64,000 nucleotides of DNA from Candidatus Skiveiella danica (GTDB taxonomy: Bacteria; Pseudomonadota; Gammaproteobacteria; Burkholderiales; Burkholderiaceae_C), in NCBI GenBank assembly GCA_016721925.1, contig JADKHE010000002.1, forward strand, positions 343,474 to 407,473, written 5' to 3'. The translations under genes were made by a program, and so were the position numbers. Below the pieces are notes generated by a model that saw only the letters and a program-made list of their open reading frames with translations, had not been told where the DNA came from and ran no database searches. Below, piece after piece: positions 1 through 9,023 of the stretch. Positions within the stretch are counted from its first letter, which is position 1. Each line of letters begins with the position of its first letter.

Positions 1-3
1 CGC

Positions 4-606
4 TCAGTGGGCGGGCCCGTGCGACGGGGCCATCAACCGGTCGGTGGCCGCGATCGCCAGCGCGCTGAGCAGGAAGGTGGCGTGGATGATCGTCTGCCAC
101 ATCAGGACCTTGACGTCGTAGTTGGCCGCATTGATGAAGGTCTTCAGCAGGTGAATCGAGCTGATGCCGATGATGGCCGTGGCCAGCTTGACCTTGAGCA
201 CCGAAGCATTCACATGGTCGAGCCACTCGGGCTGGTCAGGGTGCTCCTCCAGATTCATGCGACTGACAAAGGTCTCGTAGCCGCCGATGATCACCATGAT
301 CAGCAGGTTGGAGATCATGACCACGTCGATCAGGGCCAGTACCACCAGCATGATGATGGTTTCATTCAACGAGGTGACCTGGACGTCGGACTTGTAGCCG
401 ATGCTGTTGATCAGCGCCTGCAAGGCGGTCTGGCTGCCGAAGACAGCCTCCAGCAGGTGCACCAGTTCGACCCAGAAATGGAAAACGTAGACGCCCTGGG
501 CGGCGATCAGGCCGAGGTACAGCGGCAACTGAAGCCAGCGGCTGGCAAAGATGAGGCGCGGCATGGGCTTCATGCGGGCCGGTTTGGAGGATTGGTTCGG
601 CGTCAT
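4..606 (-). CDS. UPF0114 (YqhA-like) inner-membrane protein
   Basis: A 200-residue protein with about four hydrophobic segments (roughly residues 25-50, 80-108, 142-162 and 170-190). The stretch LIDVVMISNLLIMVIIGGYE and the following FVSRM are typical of the UPF0114/YqhA family, whose biochemical role is unknown. The length fits the family. It is transcribed away from acs, with a 193-bp divergent intergenic region in which I see no clear promoter or operator. Identification of the family is firm; function is not known. Confidence 0.85.
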   Translation of the reverse strand: MTPNQSSKPARMKPMPRLIFASRWLQLPLYLGLIAAQGVYVFHFWVELVHLLEAVFGSQTALQALINSIGYKSDVQVTSLNETIIMLVVLALIDVVMISNLLIMVIIGGYETFVSRMNLEEHPDQPEWLDHVNASVLKVKLATAIIGISSIHLLKTFINAANYDVKVLMWQTIIHATFLLSALAIAATDRLMAPSHGPAH

Positions 607-799
607 GATGGGTCTATTTCTGGGAAAAGCAGTACCGGCGGGGGGATCCGGCCAGACAACGAGTCTATCGGCAAGCCGGAAGTCCCTTGCGGGCGGTGGA
701 ATTCGAAAGCTTCACGTCAGTCAGTGCCTTGTAAGAGCGCAATCCGACATTTAGCCCCTGATTTTGCAATCAATCGTCACATCCTCAGGAGACAAACCC

Positions 800-2794
800 A
801 TGAATGCCCCGACCGCAGGTGAATCCGCTGCCACCGAAACCCATGTCTATCTGCCGAGCGATGACTTTGTCCGCAACGCCACGATCGCGGGCATGCCGGC
901 TTACGAAGCCCTGTGCAAGGAGGCTGAAACCGACTACGAAGGGTACTGGGGACGCCTGGCGCGGGAGTTGATCAGCTGGAAGAAGCCGTTCACCCAGGTG
1001 CTCGACGAGAGCAATGCGCCGTTCTTCAAATGGTTTGCGGACGGAACGCTGAACGCCTCTTACAACTGCCTGGATCGCAACGTGGAGCGCGGTCTGGGTG
1101 ACAAGACGGCCATCATCTTCGAAGCCGACGGCGGCGAAGTGACCCGCGTGACCTACAGCGAACTGCTGGCCAAGACCTGCCAGATCGCCAATGGCCTGAA
1201 GTCCATCGGCATCGGCAAGGGCGACCGGGTCGTCATCTACATTTCGATGTCCATCGAAGGCGTGGCAGCCATGCAGGCCTGTGCGCGCATCGGTGCCACG
1301 CACTCGGTGGTGTTCGGCGGCTTCTCTGCCCAGTCGCTGCGCGACCGCATCGAGGACACCGGTGCCAAGGCCATCATCACGGCGGACCACCAGGTTCGCG
1401 GCGGCAAGCAGCTGCCGCTGAAGTCCATCGTTGACGAGGCGCTGGCGCTGGGCGGCTGCGATTCGATCAGCAAGGTGCTGGTGGTCAAGCGCAGCGGCGG
1501 CGAAATCGCCATGACCGCTGGCCGGGACGTCTGGATGAGTGACCTGGTGGCGGGCCAGCCCACGACCTGCGAACCCGAGTGGGTCGAGGCCGAGCACCCC
1601 TTGTTCCTGCTCTACACCTCCGGCTCCACCGGCAAGCCCAAGGGCGTGCAGCACAGCACAGGCGGCTATCTGCTGCATGCGGCGCTGACCACCAAGTGGA
1701 CCTTCGACCTGAAGGCCGACGACGTGTTCTGGTGCACCGCCGACATCGGCTGGGTCACCGGCCACACCTACATCACCTACGGCCCGCTGGCGCTGGGCGG
1801 CACCGAGATCGTGTTCGAAGGCGTGCCGACCTATCCGGACGCCGGTCGCTTCTGGAAGATGATCGAGCGCCACAAGTGCACGATCTTCTACACCGCGCCG
1901 ACCGCCATCCGCTCGCTGATCAAGGCGGCCGAATCGAACGATGCCGTGCATCCGAAGAGCTATGACCTGTCCAGCCTGCGCCTGCTGGGCTCGGTGGGCG
2001 AGCCGATCAACCCCGCGGCCTGGGAGTGGTACTACCAGCACGTGGGCGGCAGTCGCTGCCCGATCGTCGATACGTTCTGGCAGACCGAGACCGGCGGCCA
2101 CATGATCACGCCGCTGCCGGGTGTCACGCCCATGGTGCCGGGCTCCTGCACGCTGCCGTTCCCCGGCATCCAGGCCGCGATCGTCGACGAGACGGGCAAG
2201 GATGTGGCCAATGGGGTGGGCGGCATTCTGGTGGTCAAGAAGCCGTGGCCGTCGATGATCCGCAACATCTGGGGCGACCCCGAGCGGTTCAAGAAGAGCT
2301 ACTACCCGGAAGACTTCAAGGGCAAGTACTACCTCGCCGGCGACGGCTCGATCCGCGACGTCAAGACGGGCTACTTCACCATCACCGGCCGCATCGACGA
2401 CGTGCTGAACGTATCGGGCCATCGCATGGGCACGATGGAGATCGAGTCCGCGCTGGTGAGCTGCACCGAACTCGTGGCTGAAGCGGCCGTGGTCGGACGT
2501 CCCGATGACACCACCGGCGAGGCCGTCTGCGCCTTCGTCGTGCTGAAGCGCCCGCTGCCCACCGGCGACGAGGCCAAGGCGATTGCCAAACAACTGCGTG
2601 ACCACGTCGGCAAGGAAATCGGCCCGATTGCCAAGCCCAAGGACATCCGCTTTGGCGAAAACCTGCCCAAGACCCGCTCTGGCAAGATCATGCGCCGCCT
2701 GCTGCGCAGCATTGCCAAGAACGAAGCCATCACCCAGGACACCAGCACGCTGGAGAACCCGGCGATTCTGGATCAGCTGGGCCAGGCCTGGTAA
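800..2794 (+). CDS. acs: Acetyl-CoA synthetase
   Basis: A 664-residue AMP-forming acetyl-CoA synthetase, which activates acetate with ATP and CoA to acetyl-CoA in the cytoplasm. The adenylation loop YTSGSTGKPKG is near residue 270, WVTGHTYITYGPL follows, and the C-terminal PKTRSGKIMRR carries the lysine (about residue 628) that is acetylated in the family to switch the enzyme off. The start at 800 has a good AGGAGA ribosome-binding site at 787-792; an upstream in-frame start at 764 would add 12 non-conserved residues. It stands alone and is followed by a strong terminator shared with the convergent cytochrome gene. Confidence 0.97.
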   Translation: MNAPTAGESAATETHVYLPSDDFVRNATIAGMPAYEALCKEAETDYEGYWGRLARELISWKKPFTQVLDESNAPFFKWFADGTLNASYNCLDRNVERGLGDKTAIIFEADGGEVTRVTYSELLAKTCQIANGLKSIGIGKGDRVVIYISMSIEGVAAMQACARIGATHSVVFGGFSAQSLRDRIEDTGAKAIITADHQVRGGKQLPLKSIVDEALALGGCDSISKVLVVKRSGGEIAMTAGRDVWMSDLVAGQPTTCEPEWVEAEHPLFLLYTSGSTGKPKGVQHSTGGYLLHAALTTKWTFDLKADDVFWCTADIGWVTGHTYITYGPLALGGTEIVFEGVPTYPDAGRFWKMIERHKCTIFYTAPTAIRSLIKAAESNDAVHPKSYDLSSLRLLGSVGEPINPAAWEWYYQHVGGSRCPIVDTFWQTETGGHMITPLPGVTPMVPGSCTLPFPGIQAAIVDETGKDVANGVGGILVVKKPWPSMIRNIWGDPERFKKSYYPEDFKGKYYLAGDGSIRDVKTGYFTITGRIDDVLNVSGHRMGTMEIESALVSCTELVAEAAVVGRPDDTTGEAVCAFVVLKRPLPTGDEAKAIAKQLRDHVGKEIGPIAKPKDIRFGENLPKTRSGKIMRRLLRSIAKNEAITQDTSTLENPAILDQLGQAW

Positions 2795-2864
2795 GTGGCC
2801 GCGGCGGCTTGGGAGAGCCCGTTGGCACCTGTTGCCGGCGGTGCTCCAGGTGGCTGACCCGACC

Positions 2865-2898
2865 AAAAAAAAGCCCGCTGGGTCAGCGGGCTTTTTTT
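2865..2898. terminator. Bidirectional rho-independent terminator
   Basis: An A-run, the stem AGCCCGCTG / CAGCGGGCT with a GGT loop, and a T-run form a near-perfect palindrome. It can stop transcription from both directions, which fits its place between the convergent acs and cytochrome c genes. Confidence 0.92.
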
Positions 2899-2912
2899 CG
2901 GGGGAATTCGAC

Positions 2913-3218
2913 TTACTTGACCGTCAAGACCCACGCGGCCAGTTTATGGGCTTCGGCATCGTTGACCTGCGCGTTGGCGGGCATGGGAACCGGACCCCAG
3001 ACGCCGGAGCCGCCCTTGATGATCTTGGCGGCCAACATGTCCACGGCACCCTTGTCCTTGGCATACTTGGCGGCAACGTCCTTGTAGGAGGGGCCCACCA
3101 GCTTCTTGTCGAGAGCATGACAGGCCATGCAGTTCTTTGACGTGGCCAAGGCCTGATCGGCGAGTGCCGGGGTTGCCGCGGTGATTGCCAGCGTCACGGC
3201 CAGAAAGAGCTGTCTCAT
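2913..3218 (-). CDS. Class I cytochrome c (c551/c552 type), periplasmic
   Basis: A 101-residue preprotein with a signal peptide (residues 1 to about 20, ending in PALA) followed by one haem-binding motif, CMACH, and a downstream VPMPAN that supplies the usual methionine ligand. Small monohaem cytochromes of this size shuttle electrons in the periplasm, for example to cbb3 oxidase or nitrite reductase. A GAGGA ribosome-binding site precedes the start. The true redox partner cannot be told from sequence. Confidence 0.92.
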   Translation of the reverse strand: MRQLFLAVTLAITAATPALADQALATSKNCMACHALDKKLVGPSYKDVAAKYAKDKGAVDMLAAKIIKGGSGVWGPVPMPANAQVNDAEAHKLAAWVLTVK

Positions 3219-3318
3219 CGTTTTTCCTCGTGGAGTCGGTTAGAGTTGAACAACGCGATTGTAGGGAAGCTGGTTGACACCCGCATGGCGAGGGGTTAAC
3301 CGTGAATAGGAGTCGGTG

Positions 3319-3561
3319 ATGTATTTCCTGATACTGGGACTGGTCTTGCTGGCCATGAAATATCTGGAGTTCGGCCCGGTGGCGAACTGGAGCTGGACCG
3401 TGGTGCTGGCGCCTTTTGCTCTGGCCGCGCTCTGGTGGGCCTGGGCGGACTGGAGTGGCTATTCCAAGAAAAAGGCGATGGAGCGGATGGACAAGCGCAA
3501 GCAGGACCGCATCGACAAGCAGCGCTCCGCGCTTGGGATCGGCCCGAAGAAGCCCCGCTAA
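3319..3561 (+). CDS. Small Trp-rich membrane protein (TIGR04438-like)
   Basis: An 80-residue protein with a hydrophobic N-terminal half (residues 2-45) that is rich in tryptophan (WSW, WWAWADW), then a very basic tail (KKKAMERMDKRKQDRIDKQR). It matches the small Trp-rich family known from Burkholderiales; the function is unknown. ATG at 3319 has a TAGGAG ribosome-binding site six bases upstream; a GTG at 3316 is the alternative. A copy of the dispersed 44-bp repeat follows 28 bases after the stop. Confidence 0.8.
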   Translation: MYFLILGLVLLAMKYLEFGPVANWSWTVVLAPFALAALWWAWADWSGYSKKKAMERMDKRKQDRIDKQRSALGIGPKKPR

Positions 3562-3589
3562 GCGGTTTCAGTCCCCGATCGGCGTCATC

Positions 3590-3633
3590 CCAGCGCCGGG
3601 TGGTCGTAAAGCGCTACTGAAAACATAGTTGAT
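3590..3633 (+). repeat. Dispersed 44-bp repeat, copy 1
   Basis: CCAGCGCCGGGTGGTC, seven bases, GCTAC, then a tail with TAGT at the same distance as in other copies. It is one of the more diverged copies. It lies in the 199-bp gap between the Trp-rich gene and ilvD. Confidence 0.65.
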
Positions 3634-3760
3634 CTGCGCCTGTCCCCGGCTGCCCGGGGCGTCATGGCAAACCCCTCACGGCGGCATGCGGGCCGGAGGC
3701 TGGGCGATAATCGACGGTCCATTTTCAACGTTCTTGAACCCTCACCCAGGGACCACCATC

Positions 3761-5620
3761 ATGCCCGCATACCGTTCCAAGACTTCCACCGCCGGCCGCA
3801 ACATGGCGGGGGCACGCTCCCTCTGGCGCGCCACCGGCATGAAGGACGATGACTTCAGCAAGCCCATCGTCGCGGTCGTCAATTCGTTCACCCAGTTTGT
3901 GCCGGGGCATGTGCACCTGAAGGACCTGGGCCAGCTGGTGGCCCGTGAAATCGAGGCCGCCGGTGGCGTGGCCAAGGAGTTCAACACCATTGCTGTCGAC
4001 GACGGCATTGCCATGGGTCACGACGGCATGCTCTATTCGCTGCCCAGCCGCGACATCATTGCCGACTCAGTCGAGTACATGGTCAACGCCCATTGCGCGG
4101 ACGCCATGGTCTGCATCTCCAACTGCGACAAGATCACCCCCGGCATGCTGATGGCTGCGATGCGGCTGAACATCCCCGTGGTGTTTGTGTCCGGTGGCCC
4201 CATGGAGGCCGGCAAGGTCAAGCTGCTCAACCCCACCACCCAGAAGATGGAGTTCAAGAAGCTCGACCTGATCGACGCCATGGTGATGGCCGCCGACGAC
4301 AAGGTGAGTGACGCCGATGTGGCCGAAGTGGAGCGCTCGGCCTGCCCCACCTGCGGTAGCTGCTCCGGCATGTTCACGGCCAACTCCATGAACTGCCTGA
4401 CCGAAGCGCTGGGCTTGTCTTTGCCCGGCAACGGCACCGTGGTGGCCACGCACGCAGACCGGGAACAACTGTTCAAGCGCGCCGGACACCTGGCCGTAGA
4501 GCTGTGCAAGCGCTACTACGAGCAAGACGACGAAACCGTGTTGCCGCGCTCCATGGGCTTCAAGGCATTTGAGAACGCGATTGCGCTGGACATCGCCATG
4601 GGCGGCTCCACCAACACCATCCTGCATATTCTGGCGATTGCGCAAGAGGCCGAAATCGACTTCACCATGGCCGACATTGACCGCATGTCCAAAATCGTGC
4701 CCCAGCTTTGCAAGGTGGCGCCCAACACCAACAAATACCATATTGAAGACGTGCACCGCGCTGGCGGCATCATGGGCATTCTGGGCGAGTTGGACCGCGC
4801 AGGCCGCTTGCACACCGACGTCCCCACCGTGCACAGCAAGACCATGAAGGACGCGCTCGATCAGTGGGACATTGCCCGCAATCCATCGGATGCGGTCAAG
4901 ACCTTCTACATGGCCGGGCCTGGTGGCATTCCCACGCAAGTCGCATTCAGCCAAGCGGCGCGTTGGCCCAGCCTGGACACCGACCGTGCCGAAGGTTGCA
5001 TCCGCTCCGTGGACCATGCCTTCTCGCAGCAAGGGGGGTTGGCTGTGTTGGTCGGCAATATCGCGCTGGACGGTTGCGTGGTCAAAACCGCCGGTGTTGA
5101 TGATGCGCTGTTGGTGTTTGAAGGCCCCGCCCACGTGGTGGAGTCGCAAGACGAAGCAGTGGCCAATATCCTGGCCGACCAGGTCAAAGCCGGCGACATC
5201 GTGGTGGTGCGCTACGAAGGGCCCAAGGGCGGCCCGGGCATGCAGGAGATGCTGTACCCGACTTCCTACATCAAGTCCAAGGGCCTGGGCAAGGCCTGTG
5301 CGCTGCTTACCGACGGCCGGTTCTCCGGCGGCACCTCGGGTCTGTCGATCGGTCACGTCTCGCCCGAAGCGGCTGCCGGCGGCGCCATCGGTCTGGTGCG
5401 CAATGGCGACCGCATCCGCATCGACATTCCCAACCGCAGCATCAACGTGCTGGTGTCGGACGAGGAAATGGCCCGACGCCGGGCCGAGCAGGACGCCAAA
5501 GGCTGGAAACCGGCCCAGCCGCGCCCCCGCAAGGTGTCGGCTGCGCTCAAGGCCTATGCCCTGCTGGCCATGTCAGCCGACAAGGGCGCCGTGCGGGACC
5601 TGAGTCTGCTCGGCGACTGA
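3761..5620 (+). CDS. ilvD: Dihydroxy-acid dehydratase
   Basis: A 619-residue dihydroxy-acid dehydratase, which converts 2,3-dihydroxy-isovalerate and -methylvalerate to the 2-oxo acids in valine, isoleucine and leucine synthesis. The iron-sulfur and metal motifs CISNCDKITPGM (about residue 120) and CPTCGSCSGMFTANSMNC (about 190) are intact, and GRFSGGTSGLSIGHVSPEA is near the C-terminus. Start at 3761 gives the usual family length; an open frame extends 44 codons upstream but lacks conservation. It is a single gene ended by a strong terminator. Confidence 0.97.
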   Translation: MPAYRSKTSTAGRNMAGARSLWRATGMKDDDFSKPIVAVVNSFTQFVPGHVHLKDLGQLVAREIEAAGGVAKEFNTIAVDDGIAMGHDGMLYSLPSRDIIADSVEYMVNAHCADAMVCISNCDKITPGMLMAAMRLNIPVVFVSGGPMEAGKVKLLNPTTQKMEFKKLDLIDAMVMAADDKVSDADVAEVERSACPTCGSCSGMFTANSMNCLTEALGLSLPGNGTVVATHADREQLFKRAGHLAVELCKRYYEQDDETVLPRSMGFKAFENAIALDIAMGGSTNTILHILAIAQEAEIDFTMADIDRMSKIVPQLCKVAPNTNKYHIEDVHRAGGIMGILGELDRAGRLHTDVPTVHSKTMKDALDQWDIARNPSDAVKTFYMAGPGGIPTQVAFSQAARWPSLDTDRAEGCIRSVDHAFSQQGGLAVLVGNIALDGCVVKTAGVDDALLVFEGPAHVVESQDEAVANILADQVKAGDIVVVRYEGPKGGPGMQEMLYPTSYIKSKGLGKACALLTDGRFSGGTSGLSIGHVSPEAAAGGAIGLVRNGDRIRIDIPNRSINVLVSDEEMARRRAEQDAKGWKPAQPRPRKVSAALKAYALLAMSADKGAVRDLSLLGD

Positions 5621-5659
5621 CGGACCCGGCCTGCCCGCGCACTGGCGCGGGACCCTGAA

Positions 5660-5689
5660 GGGCGCCCTCGCGGCGCCCTTTTCCTTTTT
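5660..5689 (+). terminator. Terminator of ilvD
   Basis: Perfect stem GGGCGCC-CTCGC-GGCGCCC followed by TTTTCCTTTTT, 40 bases after the ilvD stop. Confidence 0.9.
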
Positions 5690-5750
5690 CGCGCGCCGCG
5701 CGCTGAACGTGCGACTTGTTTGCGCTGGATCAAACTTGCCGTCTTGATGA

Positions 5751-5797
5751 TGCATAAAAATGCATCAATTGAAATTTGCCTGTAGCAACATAGTGCA
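5751..5797 (+). promoter_or_regulatory. BzdR/BoxR-like operator upstream of boxB
   Basis: TGCA-N6-TGCA (5751-5764), embedded in the 16-bp palindrome-like ATGCATAAAAATGCAT, plus a third TGCA at 5794-5797. BzdR/BoxR, the benzoyl-CoA-responsive repressors of benzoate degradation, are known to bind TGCA-N6-TGCA repeats. The location directly upstream of boxB fits. No regulator gene of this type is in the window. Confidence 0.65.
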
Positions 5798-5833
5798 TTT
5801 CAATACATCCCACCCCGATCTTCAGGAGACCCC

Positions 5834-7331
5834 ATGAGCGAACCCACTGAACTGGTTGAAGAAGCCGCTGCCGTCCGCGGCGACGCCTTTGTCGAAGTCA
5901 ATTACGACGACCGCATCCCCAACAACGTCGACCTGTCCAGCGACAAACAACTGCAGCGCGCGCTCGAAACCTGGCAGCCCAACTACGTCGACTGGTGGAA
6001 GGAGATGGGCCCCGAGGGCTTCCAGGAGGCGGAGGTCTACCTGCGCACCGCCGTGGGGGTGGACCCGAGCGGCTGGGCCAAGTTCGGCCACGTGAAGATG
6101 CCCGAGTACCGCTGGGGCATCCTGCTGGCGCCCAAGGAAGAAGGCCGCGTCATTCCCTGTGGTCGCCACAAGGGCCAGCCCGCCTGGCAGGAAGTGCCGG
6201 GTGAATACCGCTCGCTGCTGCGCCGCCTGATCGTGGTGCAAGGCGACACCGAGCCTGCCTCGGTGGAACAGCAGCGTTTCCTGGGTGCCACCGCGCCCTC
6301 GTTGTATGACATGCGCAACCTGTTCCAGGTGAACGTGGAAGAAGGCCGCCACCTCTGGGCCATGGTCTACCTGCTGGTCAAGTACTTCGGCAAGGATGGC
6401 CGCGAAGAGGCGCAGGCCCTGCTGGAGCGCCGTTCCGGCCACCAGGACAACCCGCGCATTCTGGGTGCTTTCAACGAGCGCACGCCGGACTGGCTGTCGT
6501 TCTTCATGTTCACCTACTTCACCGACCGCGACGGCAAGATGCAGCTGGCCGCGCTGGCGCAGTCCGGCTTCGACCCGCTGTCGCGCAGCTGCCGCTTCAT
6601 GCTGACCGAAGAGGCGCACCACCTGTTCGTCGGCGAAACCGGCGTGGGCCGCACCATCGAGGCCACCTGCAACGCCATGAAGGCTGCCGGCATCACCGAT
6701 CCCTACGACAAGGCCGCCATCCGCAAGCTCGGCGTGGTCGACCTGCCCACGCTGCAGAAGAAGGCCAACTTCCACATGTCGGTCACGCGCGACCTGTTCG
6801 GCTCGGAAATCTCCTCCAATGGCGCCGAAGCCTTCAGCTCCGGCCTGAAGGGCCGCTTCAACGAAAGCGGGCTGAAGGACGACCACCAGCTCGGAGAACG
6901 CCACCTACCCGGTGATGCGGGTGGTGGACGGCCAGCTCGTGACCGAGGAGGTGCCCGCGCTGCGCTCCATCAACAGCCGCCTGCTGGACGACTACATCGC
7001 CGACTGCCAGGGCGGCATCGACCGCTGGAACAAGGTGATCGAGAAGGCCGGCATCAACTTCCGGTTCACCCAGCCGCACAAGGCCTTCAACCGCAAGATC
7101 GGCGAGTTCGCCCGCGTGCGCGTGAACCCGGCTGGCGAGATCCTGAGCGAAGAGGCCTGGCAGGCCGGGCAGGGCGACTGGCTGTGCAACGACGACGACT
7201 ACGACCACATCAACTCGTTGATGAAGCCCTGCTTCGAAGCGGGCCAGTACGCCAGCTGGATTGCGCCGCCCCGCGTGGGCATCAACAACCAGCCCCAGGA
7301 CTTTGAGTACGTGCGCATCGAACATTCCTGA
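5834..7331 (+). pseudogene. boxB: Benzoyl-CoA 2,3-epoxidase gene, frameshifted
   Basis: The reading frame from 5834 encodes the N-terminal about 353 residues of BoxB, the di-iron oxygenase component that epoxidises benzoyl-CoA in the aerobic box pathway. It contains WFMP-region features such as TEEAHHLFVGETG and EGRHLW, which carry metal ligands. At about 6892 the sequence CAGCTCGGAGAAC has one base more than needed for the expected QLENATYPVMRVVDG continuation. The rest of BoxB (VVDGQLVTEEVPALRS to EYVRIEHS) continues in the +1 frame up to 7331. Removing one base would give about 498 residues, slightly longer than the family because of an N-terminal extension. Good AGGAGA ribosome-binding site. 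Its usual partners boxA and boxC are absent. It may be a real pseudogene or a sequencing error. Confidence 0.88.
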
Positions 7332-7344
7332 AGCGCATCGCCGG

Positions 7345-7385
7345 GATCGGCATGGCTTGCTGCACAATCGCAAGCCATGCTGATC
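7345..7385 (+). promoter_or_regulatory. Long inverted repeat covering the lgt start codon
   Basis: GATCGGCATGGCTTGC (7345-7360) and GCAAGCCATGCTGATC (7370-7385) are complementary over 16 positions with one G-T pair, around a 9-base loop. The right arm contains the lgt ATG at 7377. In RNA it would form a strong hairpin hiding the start codon. It has no T-run, so a simple terminator is less likely. Confidence 0.7.
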
Positions 7386-8204
7386 CATCCCCAAATCGAT
7401 CCGGTTGCCCTGCAGATCGGCCCGCTGGCCATCCACTGGTACGGGCTGACCTATCTGGCCGCCTTTGGCCTGTTCCTGTGGCTCGGCCTTCGCCGGCTGC
7501 ACCATGAGCCCTTTGCCTCCAGCACCGGTCCGGGCGCTTGGCGGCGGGCGGACGTGGAGGACATCCTGTTCCTGGGTGTCATGGGCGTGGTCATCGGCGG
7601 GCGCCTGGGCTATTGCCTGTTTTACAAGCCGGGCTATTACGCCACCCATCCGCTGGAAATCTTCGCCGTCTGGCAAGGCGGCATGAGCTTTCACGGCGGC
7701 ATGCTGGGCGTGATGGCGGCCATGGCGTGGTTCGCCCGTTCGCGGCACCGCTCGTTCCTGCAGGTCATGGACTTCGTCGCACCCTGCATCCCCACGGGCC
7801 TGGCTGCCGGCCGGGTGGGCAATTTCATCAACGGCGAGCTCTGGGGCCGCATTGCCGACCCGTCATTGCCTTGGGCGATGGTGTTTCGCGGCGCGGGCAG
7901 CACGCCCCGTCACCCGTCGCAGATCTACCAGTTCCTGATGGAAGGCCTGTTGCTGTTCGTGCTGTTGTGGCTCTATGCGCGCAAGGAGCGCGCGCCGGGG
8001 CAGGTGAGTTCCGCCTTCCTGTTCGGGTATGGCGTGTTCCGTTTCATCGCCGAGTACTTCCGCGAACCCGACGCCCACCTGGGCCTGCTGGCGCTGGGCA
8101 TGAGCATGGGCCAGTGGCTGTGTGTGCCCATGATTCTGGGTGGCGCCGGCCTGTGGTGGTGGTTCGGGCAGCGCGCGCAGGCCGCGGACGGCCATTCAGG
8201 CTGA
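7377..8204 (+). CDS. lgt: Prolipoprotein diacylglyceryl transferase
   Basis: A 275-residue inner-membrane enzyme that transfers diacylglycerol from phosphatidylglycerol to the lipobox cysteine of lipoproteins, the first step of lipoprotein maturation. The signature GRVGNFINGELWGR is at about residue 143, IHWYGLTYL near the N-terminus and FHGGMLG near residue 103; several hydrophobic segments match the seven-helix fold. No Shine-Dalgarno sequence is obvious and the start lies in a strong inverted repeat. A dispersed repeat copy follows 24 bases after the stop. Confidence 0.96.
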   Translation: MLIHPQIDPVALQIGPLAIHWYGLTYLAAFGLFLWLGLRRLHHEPFASSTGPGAWRRADVEDILFLGVMGVVIGGRLGYCLFYKPGYYATHPLEIFAVWQGGMSFHGGMLGVMAAMAWFARSRHRSFLQVMDFVAPCIPTGLAAGRVGNFINGELWGRIADPSLPWAMVFRGAGSTPRHPSQIYQFLMEGLLLFVLLWLYARKERAPGQVSSAFLFGYGVFRFIAEYFREPDAHLGLLALGMSMGQWLCVPMILGGAGLWWWFGQRAQAADGHSG

Positions 8205-8228
8205 AATTTGAAGAAAATCTGCCTGATC

Positions 8229-8272
8229 CCGGCGTGGATTGGTCATTTATTGCTATAAAAATTGATTTTTCA
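8229..8272 (+). repeat. Dispersed 44-bp repeat, copy 2
   Basis: CCGGCGTGGATTGGTC, seven bases, GCTAT, then an AT-rich tail that does not match the family tail. It sits between lgt and the convergent XRE-type gene. Confidence 0.8.
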
Positions 8273-8312
8273 AGCGGGCGGGGGTAGCAAGCCCGTGCGC
8301 TGACCCTAGCTG

Positions 8313-9023
8313 TCAGGTCGATTTTTTCCGGGTCTTGGGGGGTGGGGCCTTCGTCCGCGTGCCCGACAGCCCAGCGTGAAAGGCCAGCGCGGTCTTGAAT
8401 GCGGCGTCGGTGAAGGCCAGCGCCGCCGCAAAGTCAGCGTCCGACAGGTTGCGCGCTGCGTCGTGGCTGCGGTAGATGTTGGCAAATTCACGTTCGCGTC
8501 CGGCCTGGACCACCAGCTTGCCGATGCCCAGGGCTTCCAGGGTTTTCCAGGTCCCGGGGTTGTAAGAGCGGGTCATCTGAAGGATGAAACCGATCGGGTC
8601 GTTGCGGCCCAGCACCGCGGCCATGCGCAGGATGAGGTCGAACGGCAGGCCGACCTTGCCGCTCTCCACCAGGCCCATGAACGATGGGTCGTCCAGTTCC
8701 AGTGCGCGCCCAAGGTCGTCCACGGAAAGGCCAGCGGCTTGGCGCAGGTCGCGCAGCAGGGCTGCCGCCTTGGCGACGGCGGCCTTCGGTCCGGGTTTTT
8801 GCACCCGGGACTGGGCCAGCGTCATCGCCATGTCGGTGGCGGTGCCAACCCCGCCCAGAATCGACCCCGACCAGGATTGAAGTTGCCGCGCCAGCGACAG
8901 CAGCATGGACGGGCTCGCCGGCGCGAGGGGCAGCAAGGGAGCGGGGGTCACACCGGCGGGTGAGTGGGCAGGCGGGGTGCTGCTCTTGCTGCGCCGCGCG
9001 GGGGGCTTGACGGTGGTGACCAT
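8313..9023 (-). CDS. XRE/Cro-C1-type helix-turn-helix protein
   Basis: A 236-residue protein. The first about 60 residues are Pro/Ala/Ser-rich and basic. A Cro/C1-like helix-turn-helix lies around residues 105-165 (LLRDLRQAAGLSVDDLGRAL, then SFMGLVESGKVGLPFDLILR). A C-terminal part of unknown fold ends in a basic tail. The start at 9023 is supported by a GGAG ribosome-binding site; an open frame extends upstream but looks non-coding. It is divergent from the malonate operon with a 415-bp gap, so it could regulate that region, but nothing proves it. Confidence 0.75.
   Translation of the reverse strand: MVTTVKPPARRSKSSTPPAHSPAGVTPAPLLPLAPASPSMLLSLARQLQSWSGSILGGVGTATDMAMTLAQSRVQKPGPKAAVAKAAALLRDLRQAAGLSVDDLGRALELDDPSFMGLVESGKVGLPFDLILRMAAVLGRNDPIGFILQMTRSYNPGTWKTLEALGIGKLVVQAGREREFANIYRSHDAARNLSDADFAAALAFTDAAFKTALAFHAGLSGTRTKAPPPKTRKKST

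Noticed and set aside
785..2866. 693-codon open frame on the minus strand opposite acs
   Set aside because: Antisense shadow of a well-conserved acs gene in GC-rich DNA; no signature, Arg/Gly/His/Gln-rich composition typical of shadows.
5720..5733. TTGCG-CTGG-ATCAA upstream of boxB as an FNR box
   Set aside because: Only one perfect half-site; kept out because the boxB promoter is better explained by the TGCA operator.
8371..8400. CCAGCGTGAAAGGCCA resembling the head of the dispersed repeat
   Set aside because: No GCTAT at the fixed distance and it is ordinary coding sequence of the XRE-type gene.
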